A stretch of DNA of 64,000 bases, taken from the NCBI GenBank assembly GCA_963666505.2, contig CAXXXL010000003.1, positions 372,001 to 436,000 of the forward strand. Direction: 5' to 3'. Below the pieces are notes generated by a model, which saw nothing but the letters and a program-made list of their open reading frames with translations, made no database searches and was not told the origin of the DNA. This DNA is from JABGQS01 sp963666505. GTDB taxonomy: Bacteria; Bacillota; Clostridia; Christensenellales; SZUA-584. Positions 52,301 through 59,819 of the stretch are shown in pieces. Numbering within the stretch: the first letter of the stretch is position 1; every line of letters starts with the position of its first letter. The position numbers and the translations under genes were made by a program.

Positions 52301-52792
52301 GCAGAAGTAAAGGGAAAAGCGGTGCACGAAGAGATAAACACTGCTTCTGTCGAGATAAGGATGAGCGCACACGTACCGCCGAGCTATATCGAAGACGAGA
52401 TACAGCGTATCGAGGTATACAAAAAAATAGCTGCGGTGGACAGCCTGAAAAGCGCAAAGCAGGTGAGGGAAGAAATACTCGACAGATACGGCAAACTGCC
52501 AAAGACGGTGGAAAACCTTATATTGATTGCGCTTATAAAGCACTTTGCGATGAAAGCAGGAATAGCTTCTGTAACAAGAACAGGGAGGGTGTTTACTCTT
52601 AAATATTCTGAAAGCGCAGGAACGGATCTTGGAAGGCTGCTTGAAGTGCTTGAAAAACAGGGTAAAAAGGCCCAGTTAAAGGCCGCTCAGCCGCCATTTA
52701 TAGTGTTTAAGGTAGAAAAACAGCCGATTGACGAGCTGTTGGCTTTTTTGAGAGATATCAGTCGTTGCCAAACTCGTTCGATTAAAGTATAA
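49361..52792 (+). CDS. mfd: Transcription-repair coupling factor
   Basis: The 1143-residue protein has the Mfd order: UvrB-like N domains (SSVESPGQAARRGEVLDVFS near 170), the RNA-polymerase-interacting CarD-like domain (TGDIIVHDIHGKGRFLGL near 480), RecG-type helicase motifs (GDVGYGKTEVAMRAAFKA near 625, IIDEEQRFGV near 726, SATPIPRT), and a C-terminal TRCF domain. It removes stalled RNA polymerase and calls UvrA. AAAGGAAAG precedes the ATG. Confidence 0.97.
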   Translation: MRINGHIADLAEFAKLKDLIRAGKTPCSIFGVAQSLKPLLASALAEEEKRTVIVVCSSQERAAQYAAADEHGVFIPKRALFLRSSVARSREAAFDRISAISSLLSGKAATAYLCEEALCARLVQKDDFASAGITVKRDAVYDPEKLVQKLVLGGYERVSSVESPGQAARRGEVLDVFSPGKNAPVRIDFFDDVVESIHEFDPISQRRSKNTLRSAQLLPAVELVLTDRTAKKCSEYFNTAKPADSNLKAKFDEYARGIENHRFFEDIENFAYAFCEESLIDFFDDPLVIFDEYKHIRNTGEEREQDFETKLFELVGARQAVADQKELYLSKEEILKRAKEHTVLDYCGISKSKEIGGKSEISVHSKNALSYNKQLDILRDDIKTRVQNGWRVYLICGSENKAVKLSAELTDETISVPYVAHELEYGHAGTFSDRLLSGFELTEKKTYFLGENDIYGFSRKKKRKAARRQLDVFTDLKTGDIIVHDIHGKGRFLGLVTRSVQGVSRDYLELEYRGGDKLFIPTDQIDRVQKYMGGDNERLSKLGGKEWSATKDRVKKAVKELAEDLVSIYSERLGKKGYIYGEDTIWQRQFEENFPYEETDGQLRSTEDIKKDMQSEKVMDRLLLGDVGYGKTEVAMRAAFKAVMEGRQCAVLVPTTLLARQHHHSFMERFTDFAVEIESLSRFVSPKDQKRIIAGLKAGTVDVVIGTHRLLSQDIVFKDLGLLIIDEEQRFGVSHKERIKDIKRSVDVLTLSATPIPRTLQMSLTGIREMSTIETPPEDRTPQESYVVEYSGELVHDAVAKEMERGGQTYFVCRQIGLMDKIAGDLRQYIPQARVAMAHGRMNETQIENVMEDFLASEYDVLLCTTIIESGIDIPNVNTVIIYEADKFGLAQLYQIKGRVGRATKSSYAYLTYIRGTRMTPEAEKRLQTIAEFTEFGAGFKIAMRDLEIRGAGNLLGPEQSGQMAAVGYDMYCRLMRQAVAEVKGKAVHEEINTASVEIRMSAHVPPSYIEDEIQRIEVYKKIAAVDSLKSAKQVREEILDRYGKLPKTVENLILIALIKHFAMKAGIASVTRTGRVFTLKYSESAGTDLGRLLEVLEKQGKKAQLKAAQPPFIVFKVEKQPIDELLAFLRDISRCQTRSIKV

Positions 52793-52825
52793 TGATATAC
52801 CGAAACGAGTAATTAGGAGGAATAA

Positions 52826-54190
52826 ATGAAAACAACAAAAATCGTGGCACTGTTGCTTGCTTGCGCATTGCTGCTTGGAGGGTGCTCACTTGTGAGCATA
52901 GACCCCGAAAAGGTGGCGGATCAGGTTGTTGCAAGAGTAAACGGCACAGAGATATATAAATATGAGATAAGCGAAAATGATATTTTAAGTAACGTTCAGT
53001 ATCAGGCTTATATAGCGCAGCAGATGGGAATAAACTATACTCAGGACGATATCGACGATATGATAGTTGAAGCAAGGGAATCTACTCTTCAGGACAGGGT
53101 TAAGGCTGAAGTGATGATTCAGAAAGCAGACGAGCTTGGGATTGCTCTGACAGAAGATGAAAAGGCCGAAAATATGCAGGAGGCCCAGGATTATCTCGAC
53201 TATTTATTAGAGTCGTTTGTAAGCCAGGTGGAACAAGAGATTGCTGATGCGGAGGCTGAGGCAACTGAAGAAGAACTGGCTGCAGACGATACGACGGACA
53301 CAACTGCGGATGACACTGCAGACGAAACTACGGAAGAACCGGAGGCAACGGAAGAGCCGACAGACCCTGCTGTGCTTGCCGAGGCTCAAACGAGATATCA
53401 GGATTATCTTGAAGAAAACAGGGTTTCGATTGATTCCAAATATCAGGACCTGTGCAGACAGGATATTGTCACAAAGGTCAGAGACTATATGACGAGCTTT
53501 GCTGCAGTGACTGATGAGGAAGTAAGAACCTGGTATGACCAGACGCTTGAGCTGCAGAAGGAAGAGATGGATGCCGACCCGGCAATATTCGGACAGAAAA
53601 TAGCCGGCAGCAAGATATATACTTATGTACCGCAGAGAATAGTGGCCGTTCGAAACATACTTATTGCTTTTGACGATACGCTTTCAACAGACTTAAAGAC
53701 GGCATATGACGAAGATGTCATTTCTCAGTATGATGCGCTTTTAAACGCAGCGCTTAGCGAGTTTTCAGATTATACAGATGAAGCAGCAGAAATAAAGTCG
53801 AGACTGGACAGCGGTGAAAATGCTGCGGACATAGTAGAAGAGCTCTCGGCGCAAATGGATAATATTTCTGACAGTACACCGGATTATGGATATATCATCG
53901 ACCCGAGGACGACTTCTTATAGCGAGAATTATGTGAAAGCTGCAACAAGCCTTGAAACGGTGGGAGAGACTTCTAATCCGTTTGCGGACTATGACGGAAT
54001 ACATGTGCTTGTGCTTATGAAGGTTTATGAGCAGGGCGTAGTACCGTTTGAGGACATTGCTGACAGTATCAAGGCGGCGCTTCTTCCGGGTGCGCAGGAG
54101 GACATGTATAACCAGATGCTTGAGCAGTGGATGGACGAAATTAAAATAACATATTATTATAATAGGCTCAATTCAAATAACGATCTGTAA
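52826..54190 (+). CDS. SurA_N/PrsA-like lipoprotein, second paralogue
   Basis: The 454-residue protein has the lipoprotein signal IVALLLACALLLGGC (Cys20) and a SurA_N-like chaperone part (VVARVNGTEIYKYEISENDI onwards). An acidic Glu/Thr-rich insert of about 50 residues follows (around 135-185), then the parvulin-like region VPQRIVAVRNILIAFDD, in which the isomerase motifs are poorly kept. It may act only as a chaperone. GGAGG precedes the ATG. It is similar in plan to the protein at 29274. Confidence 0.8.
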   Translation: MKTTKIVALLLACALLLGGCSLVSIDPEKVADQVVARVNGTEIYKYEISENDILSNVQYQAYIAQQMGINYTQDDIDDMIVEARESTLQDRVKAEVMIQKADELGIALTEDEKAENMQEAQDYLDYLLESFVSQVEQEIADAEAEATEEELAADDTTDTTADDTADETTEEPEATEEPTDPAVLAEAQTRYQDYLEENRVSIDSKYQDLCRQDIVTKVRDYMTSFAAVTDEEVRTWYDQTLELQKEEMDADPAIFGQKIAGSKIYTYVPQRIVAVRNILIAFDDTLSTDLKTAYDEDVISQYDALLNAALSEFSDYTDEAAEIKSRLDSGENAADIVEELSAQMDNISDSTPDYGYIIDPRTTSYSENYVKAATSLETVGETSNPFADYDGIHVLVLMKVYEQGVVPFEDIADSIKAALLPGAQEDMYNQMLEQWMDEIKITYYYNRLNSNNDL

Positions 54191-54197
54191 AAAAATA

Positions 54198-54242
54198 AGG
54201 CGGTGCACCGCAGGCAATGCGGTGCGCCATGCGCCTTTTTTA
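54198..54242 (+). terminator. Terminator after the PrsA-like gene
   Basis: GCACCGCA (54205-54212) pairs with TGCGGTGC (54218-54225), outer GGCG with CGCC, then T6. Confidence 0.8.
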
Positions 54243-54246
54243 TTTC

Positions 54247-54275
54247 TTGAAAACAGTATAATGCTGGTTTATAAT
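54247..54275 (+). promoter_or_regulatory. Promoter of tRNA-Ser
   Basis: TTGAAA (54247-54252), 17 bp, TATAAT (54270-54275), 15 bp before the tRNA. Confidence 0.75.
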
Positions 54276-54290
54276 ATAGACCGCTGACAT

Positions 54291-54381
54291 GGAGAAGTAT
54301 CGAAGAGGTCATAACGGGGCGCACTCGAAATGCGTTTGTCGGGCAACCGGCACGTGGGTTCGAATCCCACCTTCTCCGCCA
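54291..54381 (+). tRNA. tRNA-Ser(CGA)
   Basis: Acceptor GGAGAAG (54291-54297) pairs with CTTCTCC (54371-54377); CCA is encoded at 54379-54381. The anticodon loop CTCGAAA gives anticodon CGA (codon UCG). The long variable arm (TGTCGGGCAACCGGCA) is typical of serine tRNA, and the T arm is GTGGG-TTCGAAT-CCCAC. Confidence 0.95.
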
Positions 54382-54399
54382 ATAAAAACCCCTTTAAAT

Positions 54400-56083
54400 G
54401 AGGGCACTGAAAAAGTCCAATTGTGAATAACGAAAGGACTTTTTATCATATTTATGGTATAATTATGCATATAAACAGGAAGCAAGGATGTGATAAAATG
54501 CTCAGGAATGAAGTTCAGATCAAGCTATCACTATATCGTGGATTGTATAATATCATTGTACCCAAAAACCATTTACTGCGAAAGATCAAAGATAACATAG
54601 ACTTCAGCTTTGTAAACCCGATGTTGAGGGAAAGCTACTGTGAACACTACGGGCGTCCGGCAAAGGAGCCGGAGATGATGTTCAAACTGCTATTTTTGAA
54701 AAGGCTGTATGATTTGTCGGATGAGGCATTGATACAAAATGCGGCAGTCAATATGGCATACAAATACTTTCTGGATTTAGACCCGGAAGATGGCATGATT
54801 GACTCAAGCCTGCTGACAAAATTCCGTAAAACGAGGATCACAGAAGATATACTGGAGGAAATGCTTAAAGAGACGATCACCCAGGCGATACAAAAAGGGC
54901 TGATCAAATCCACGGCAATAATCGTGGATTCTACCCATACCAAAGCTTCCGCAAGGCCATCCACACCTACTCAGATATTACGGGGGCTAAGCAAACAACT
55001 GCGCAAGGAAATATATAAGAGCATGTATGATCTGTCCGTGAAATTCCCAGAGAAACCATTGGAAACAGCAGATTTGGAAGAAGAGATTAAATATACGCAA
55101 CAGCTTCTCGAGAATATTGGCGAAGATATCCTAGGCAGTGGTCAGCCAAAAATCCAAAAGCTCTACGCCCATATCAAGGAATTGTTAGAAAGCGATCGTA
55201 TCCGGGGAATCCAGTCAAAGCATGATGAGGATGCCAGATTCGGCCACAAGAGCGCCACATCTACCTTCTTTGGATACAAGAATCATATCGCCATGACAGA
55301 AGAGAGTTTGATTACAGGCATAGGCGTTACAAGCGGAGAAGTATCCGACGGTTATATGCTAAAATCTCTGCTTGAGCAGTCAAAAAGCAATGGCATTGAA
55401 GTCAAGGAAATACTCGGCGATACAGCATATTCAAGTATAGATAACATTAAATATTGTGACGGGGAGAAAATTACTCTGATTGCAAAATCCAATCCCGTTA
55501 TCGCAAATGCGGCTGAACCTAAAAATGACGGTTTTGAATACAATAAGGATGCAGGACTGATGCAATGTCCAGCGGGAGAGCTGGCCAAGAAGGTGCATAA
55601 ACGTCAGGGCAAATACGATAATAAATATTTCATTTACGACTTCAACAGAAACACATGTCAACAGTGTCCATATGCGGACAAATGTAGAGTTGGCCAATCA
55701 AAGACCAAGACTTACTGTGTCACCATCACAAGTCAACGGAACCGGGAACGTTTAGATTTTGAGAAGAGCGAATATTTCAACGAACGTTTAAGAATCCGAT
55801 ACCGAATTGAGGAGAAGAACGGAGAACTTAAACAGGCTCACGGTCTCAGAACAGCTGAATCCACGGGTCTTTCCGCCATGCGATTACAAGCTTACTTTAC
55901 AGCTTTTGCAGTGAATATCAAGAGAATCATTAAATTGATGGGTAAAGATGAGCTTTTGGGCCCAACCCATCCGGCTTATCATGAAAAGTACGGAGATTTT
56001 TATAATTCATATCTTTTCTGTTACGCATAAATATACGAAAAAATCACTGGCCCGTCTGGAAACAGTGATTTTTCAGTGCCCTC
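54400..56083 (+). mobile_element. IS1182-family insertion sequence
   Basis: The terminal inverted repeats start GAGGGCACTGAAAAA (54400-54414 and the complement at 56069-56083). A 6-bp target duplication TTAAAT flanks it (54394-54399 and 56084-56089). It carries one complete transposase gene, so it looks recent and intact. Confidence 0.9.
54498..56030 (+). CDS. IS1182-family DDE transposase
   Basis: The 510-residue protein has the family N terminus (LYNIIVPKNHLLRKIKDNID), EPEMMFKLLFLKRLYDLSDE, a first Asp in IIVDSTHTKAS, ILGDTAYSS with the second, and the conserved Glu in RYRIEEKNGELKQAHGL. A four-Cys cluster (CQQCPYADKC) resembles the zinc patch of such transposases. ATG 54498 has AAGGA 9 nt upstream. 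The frame is unbroken. Confidence 0.93.
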   Translation: MLRNEVQIKLSLYRGLYNIIVPKNHLLRKIKDNIDFSFVNPMLRESYCEHYGRPAKEPEMMFKLLFLKRLYDLSDEALIQNAAVNMAYKYFLDLDPEDGMIDSSLLTKFRKTRITEDILEEMLKETITQAIQKGLIKSTAIIVDSTHTKASARPSTPTQILRGLSKQLRKEIYKSMYDLSVKFPEKPLETADLEEEIKYTQQLLENIGEDILGSGQPKIQKLYAHIKELLESDRIRGIQSKHDEDARFGHKSATSTFFGYKNHIAMTEESLITGIGVTSGEVSDGYMLKSLLEQSKSNGIEVKEILGDTAYSSIDNIKYCDGEKITLIAKSNPVIANAAEPKNDGFEYNKDAGLMQCPAGELAKKVHKRQGKYDNKYFIYDFNRNTCQQCPYADKCRVGQSKTKTYCVTITSQRNRERLDFEKSEYFNERLRIRYRIEEKNGELKQAHGLRTAESTGLSAMRLQAYFTAFAVNIKRIIKLMGKDELLGPTHPAYHEKYGDFYNSYLFCYA

Positions 56084-56167
56084 TTAAATAGGCATTTTTA
56101 GGGGTTTTTTAGTGCATTTATATTGCTTTTACCCTTTGTTTTACCCTTTACAGATTTGAAATACCCC

Positions 56168-57322
56168 TTATTTCTCTGTTACACCCCTTATGAAGCTATC
56201 CATTCGCTTAGCACTTTCTCGCCTCATGCTTTCCGAAACATGACCGTATATATCAAGTGTAAAAGAAGCTGAGTGGTGCCCAAGTGTTTCTTGCACAGTC
56301 TTAATATCATCTCCTGATTGTAGGGCAGCTAAAGCATATGAATGTCTTAAACCGTGAAAAGTGATTTCGGGCAATCCGATTTTTTTAACAATTCTTTTAA
56401 AATTTTTGTAAACTGTGTTGTGTGATAAGTTACTACCCGTTTCGTTTGTGAATACTAAAGAACTATTTTCCCACATAGCACCTGCCTTTAGTCGCCACTC
56501 ATTTTGTAGACGTTTATGGTCTGATAGAAGTTTCATTACAGCACTTGCAGGAGTTATAAAACGCTTTTTATCGTTCTTAAGTGAGATAAACTTATACTTT
56601 CCGTTTATCTTCTGTAACTGTCTATATATCGTAATTGAACTGTTTTCAAAATCAATACAATCCCAAGTTAAGCCTAAAATCTCACCTTGTCTCAAACCTG
56701 TGAATAAATCAACTAAGTATAATGTTTCATATTTATGTCCTTGAATTGCTTTTAAAAAGATAGTTATATCCTTATCCTCTAAAGCTTTTATTTCTGGTTT
56801 TTCAACTCTTGGTATTTGGCAAGCGTCAGATGGATTGTTTTTAATTGCGCCTATTTTAATTGCCTGCTCTAAAGCTTTATGAAGGATACCGTGAATATTC
56901 TTAATTGTTTTTGAGGACAATTCTGTATTATTATTTAGATTATTATAAAGAGACTGTATCTCGTTTGTATTTAGCGATGAGAGCTTTATAGAACCAATTG
57001 CAGGTATTATACGGTTCTTTATATAGCTATCGTATGACCTTATCGTATAGGGCTTTAAATTTGAGGTGTATTCTTTTAGCCAAACTTCAAACCATTGGCT
57101 TAGAGTATATTTTGATGGTTCAGTATAAGCACCTTCATCAATAGAAACACATATTGCTTGAAGTTTCTTTCTAACTTCAGCTTGAGTTTTTCCATATACC
57201 GATTTTTGAACTTGCTTTCCAGTACCCGGATTTCTGCCTATTGTATATCTTGCTTCCCAGCGGCCATCAGAGCGTTTTCTAATTGTCCCCATGCCTTTTG
57301 CACTTTTTTTACTATTACTCAT
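56168..57322 (-). CDS. int: Tyrosine-type site-specific integrase
   Basis: The 384-residue recombinase has an N-terminal AP2-like arm-binding domain (GTIRKRSDGRWEARYTIG), a SAM-like core-binding domain (about 70-165) and the catalytic domain with Arg in FTGLRQGEILGL, HGLRHSYALAAL and LGHHSASFTLDIYGH (Tyr nucleophile). This is the Tn916/phage group. Its end faces tRNA-Ser. It overlaps the repressor gene by 4 bp (ATGA), so it may share its transcript. Confidence 0.93.
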   Translation of the reverse strand: MSNSKKSAKGMGTIRKRSDGRWEARYTIGRNPGTGKQVQKSVYGKTQAEVRKKLQAICVSIDEGAYTEPSKYTLSQWFEVWLKEYTSNLKPYTIRSYDSYIKNRIIPAIGSIKLSSLNTNEIQSLYNNLNNNTELSSKTIKNIHGILHKALEQAIKIGAIKNNPSDACQIPRVEKPEIKALEDKDITIFLKAIQGHKYETLYLVDLFTGLRQGEILGLTWDCIDFENSSITIYRQLQKINGKYKFISLKNDKKRFITPASAVMKLLSDHKRLQNEWRLKAGAMWENSSLVFTNETGSNLSHNTVYKNFKRIVKKIGLPEITFHGLRHSYALAALQSGDDIKTVQETLGHHSASFTLDIYGHVSESMRRESAKRMDSFIRGVTEK

Positions 57323-58038
57323 CTTTTCTCCACCTCCTTTTCGTCCTTCTTAGCTTTTTTCGTTAATTCTTTTATTATTTTCTCCCTACTCATTTCTTCA
57401 TTCTGCTCTATTTTTTTTAACCTATCTTCGATCGCACTAATTATCGTATAAGCCATTTTTTGAATATAATAACTCTCTGCATCTGCCGGAGGTAAGTTAT
57501 AAAAACCATTTTCATGAGCCCATTTCTCAAGTTCCTGTCTCTTATATTCTCGATTTTCATATTCCTCGCTTGTTTTATCTTCCCATGCTAAATTTCTTTT
57601 CCTCATTTCGTATATTAATTTTCTTTTTTTTGACGCTGCTCTAGCTTTTTCAAAGTTATTATATGCTAAAAGAAACTCAAAAAACTTTTCACTTTCAAGT
57701 AAATAGCTGAGCACTGTTCCGATATTATTGCTAAAACCATCATTATTTTTTTTATTCGAGCTTGCTAATTGTTCTATTGCTAAATCAGATAATCCTGACA
57801 AATCATGTACTTGAATAAACTCTGTCCGGACATCACGAAGTATTTTGTCGCAAGACACATTGAATACTTTAGAGATTTTTATAAGATCATTTATTTTTAT
57901 AGCTGAACGGCCTGCTTCCCAATCGTTAATTTTATTTCGATTTACATCTATCTTTTCAGCCATATCCGCTTGAGTAAGATTGTTATCAATGCGAATATCT
58001 CGGATTCTCCCCCCAATTTCTAAGTTTTCATCATTCAA
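57319..58038 (-). CDS. XRE-family phage-type repressor
   Basis: The 239-residue protein has an N-terminal helix-turn-helix (IDNNLTQADMAEKIDVNRNK, then INDWEAGRSAIKINDLIKIS) and a long charged C-terminal region with coiled-coil tendency (about 150-239). It starts at TTG 58038 with GGAGG 9 nt before. It is divergent from the early genes, with a palindromic operator in between, as in element immunity switches. Confidence 0.85.
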   Translation of the reverse strand: MNDENLEIGGRIRDIRIDNNLTQADMAEKIDVNRNKINDWEAGRSAIKINDLIKISKVFNVSCDKILRDVRTEFIQVHDLSGLSDLAIEQLASSNKKNNDGFSNNIGTVLSYLLESEKFFEFLLAYNNFEKARAASKKRKLIYEMRKRNLAWEDKTSEEYENREYKRQELEKWAHENGFYNLPPADAESYYIQKMAYTIISAIEDRLKKIEQNEEMSREKIIKELTKKAKKDEKEVEKR

Positions 58039-58063
58039 AACTTTATACCTCCAAATTTATTAT

Positions 58064-58092
58064 ATTTCATCATTTTGAGTTTTTGATGAAAT
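58064..58092. promoter_or_regulatory. Palindromic operator between repressor and early genes
   Basis: ATTTCATCA (58064-58072) and TGATGAAAT (58084-58092) form a perfect 9-bp inverted repeat with an 11-bp gap. TCATCA units recur at 58027-58034 and 58104-58110. On the minus strand a TATAAT overlaps its left arm, 26 bp before the repressor start. Confidence 0.65.
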
Positions 58093-58128
58093 ATTATGTT
58101 ACAATCATCATATCTTAAGGAAAAGTAA

Positions 58129-58323
58129 ATGTCAACGATTGAGGTGAATATGATGAAAAAAATTAATGACACAGCAAGACTTGAACGCAACTTGTATCAG
58201 CGAGAATGGCGATCAAAAAACAAAGAACGTGTAAAAAAGTACAATGCTGATTATTGGATTCGGAGAGCAGAAAGACGGCTCAACAAAAAATATTCTTTAA
58301 AGGGAGGCACTAAAAATGAATAG
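58129..58323 (+). CDS. Small basic element protein
   Basis: The 64-residue protein is very basic (LYQREWRSKNKERVKKYNAD, then YWIRRAERRLNKK) and of a kind often seen in Firmicutes phages and integrative elements beside excisionase genes. ATG 58129 has AAGG 8 nt before; ATG 58153 with GAGGTG upstream is an alternative. Function unknown. Confidence 0.6.
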   Translation: MSTIEVNMMKKINDTARLERNLYQREWRSKNKERVKKYNADYWIRRAERRLNKKYSLKGGTKNE

Positions 58324-58498
58324 ACTTACAATGAACGTTAGCGAGCTGGCTCAAGAGCTTGGTATCAGTAAACCAAAAGCATATGAGTTGGTAAAACGGA
58401 ATGACTTTCCAGCAATTTATTTAGGTAAAAGAATCATAATTCCGGTATCTGCGTTACAAGATTGGCTACATAGGAATATCGGTAATAATGAGAGCTAA
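58316..58498 (+). CDS. Excisionase-like helix-turn-helix protein
   Basis: The 60-residue protein is a lone HTH_17 domain: MNVSELAQELGISKPKAYEL, then LGKRIIIPVSALQDWL. This is the excisionase or MerR-like type that directs integrase towards excision. AAGGGAGG stands before the ATG; it overlaps the previous gene by 8 bp. Confidence 0.8.
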   Translation: MNRLTMNVSELAQELGISKPKAYELVKRNDFPAIYLGKRIIIPVSALQDWLHRNIGNNES

Positions 58499-58526
58499 AA
58501 GAAAAAGTACCTAAAGGAGAGAAACG

Positions 58527-58901
58527 ATGGGTAGAAAGCCAATTCGAAATGCTACTTTTCAACCATTCGAAGGAGAATCAAAAAACGGAAGACATGTTAG
58601 GATTACGTTTAGCATGATGAAAAGCCAAGCTTGGAAGCAACTAAAAGCCATATCTGTTAAGCTATATCTATATTTAAAGCTTAAGTACAGGGGTGATGCT
58701 TCAATAATTACTTTTACCTGTACTTATAAAGAAGTATATGGTGAGCTCAGCCTGTGTGACAGATCCATAAAAGCTGCTTTTGATGATTTGATTAATAAAG
58801 GGTTTATTGAATTAGAAGAAAACAATAGACATAGAATGAAAAAAAACGTATACAGATTTTCAGAGAATTGGCAAATTTACATTCCAGATAAGAACAGATG
58901 A
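58527..58901 (+). CDS. Winged-helix replication-initiator-like protein
   Basis: The 124-residue protein has a winged-helix pattern (SLCDRSIKAAFDDLINKGFI, with basic residues after). It resembles small DNA-binding or replication proteins of Gram-positive elements. AAAGGAG precedes the ATG. The assignment is tentative. Confidence 0.5.
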   Translation: MGRKPIRNATFQPFEGESKNGRHVRITFSMMKSQAWKQLKAISVKLYLYLKLKYRGDASIITFTCTYKEVYGELSLCDRSIKAAFDDLINKGFIELEENNRHRMKKNVYRFSENWQIYIPDKNR

Positions 58902-59205
58902 TTATAGATGCTGGTATGGTATATATAAAAACGCCCCGCAAATAACAGGTCAACACTAAAAATTATTAATTAGCTGAAATACTCAATTTACTCGACTAAT
59001 AAGCCAAAAAAGAGCTTTATGCATCACCCAATATTTGTAGGGTTGGGAAAACAATAATTATTAAGAAATCTAGCAACTGCTACCCTACAAATGCAGGGCA
59101 TGCGACATACTAAATAGCGGGTGGTTAAAAAATATATAAACACAGTTGGGGTGACTTTTTACACTTCCCAGAATACTGTGAAAGCTAATAATAAGGAGCG
59201 ATACT
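58902..59205. other. Structured noncoding stretch of the element
   Basis: No coding frame is seen in 304 bp. ATTTGTAGGGT (59033-59043) and ACCCTACAAAT (59082-59092) are a perfect 11-bp inverted repeat around a 38-nt AT-rich loop. Outside it, TCACCCAA (59024-59031) faces TTGGGGTGA (59147-59155). This could be a plasmid-type replication or transfer origin, or a structured RNA. Confidence 0.45.
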
Positions 59206-59802
59206 ATGTCTTACTCAACAGAAGAACGTACAACACATATTTGTTTTACAGAAACTGGTGGAAGCGCATTCATTGAGTCTTGTAATCATGCATTAATAAA
59301 TAAAATTAATAAAATATTTGATTTTGATTTGAGATACAATGCGGTAACTGATAACAATTCGGGAGTACAATGTTATATACCTAAAAAGAATGTTTGTATT
59401 CAGATACCTATGAAGAATTCAAAGGAATATTTAAAGGCTGTGGAATTACACGGTGATGATTTTTTGTCAAAATATAAAAGTAAGCACTATGAAAAAAATG
59501 ATAAACTTTTTATACCTATGGAAGATCGTGAAACACATATCTGTTTCACGGAAGCTGATGATAGAGCCTATGTATATACAAACAATAAGGCTTTGATGAA
59601 AAAGCTAGATATGTGTTGCGAATTCTTCCCTGGGTTTTCCATAAGAAATAGGGATTACTATTTAGGAGACTACATAATACCCAAGAAGTACATTTCGATT
59701 CGTAAAACTATGGAAATCTCCGATGAAATAAGAGCTAAAAAAGCGCTTGAGGCGAAGGGGTTAACAGAGTATAGGACCAAGAGAAATGAAATTACGAAAT
59801 AA
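59206..59802 (+). CDS. Element protein with internal duplication
   Basis: The 198-residue protein holds two copies of one domain: copy 1 has ERTTHICFTETGGSAFIESC and CYIPKKNVCIQIPMKN, copy 2 has DRETHICFTEADDRAYVYTN and YIIPKKYISIRKTME. Single-copy relatives are common hypothetical proteins of Firmicutes phages and conjugative elements. AAGGAG precedes the ATG. Function unknown. Confidence 0.65.
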   Translation: MSYSTEERTTHICFTETGGSAFIESCNHALINKINKIFDFDLRYNAVTDNNSGVQCYIPKKNVCIQIPMKNSKEYLKAVELHGDDFLSKYKSKHYEKNDKLFIPMEDRETHICFTEADDRAYVYTNNKALMKKLDMCCEFFPGFSIRNRDYYLGDYIIPKKYISIRKTMEISDEIRAKKALEAKGLTEYRTKRNEITK

Positions 59803-59819
59803 TAAGCTATACTCTTTGC

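Larger units (their letters stand above)
54384..56110 (+). terminator. tRNA-Ser terminator split by the IS1182-type element
   Basis: AAAAACCCCT (54384-54393) lies just after the tRNA and its partner AGGGGTTTTTT (56100-56110) just after the IS. Removing the IS and one TTAAAT copy rebuilds a 10-bp stem with a 16-nt loop and T-tail directly behind the tRNA. Confidence 0.75.

Noticed and set aside
52826..54190. Active parvulin PPIase
   Set aside because: The parvulin-like region is too degenerate to claim isomerase activity; called a chaperone-like lipoprotein instead.
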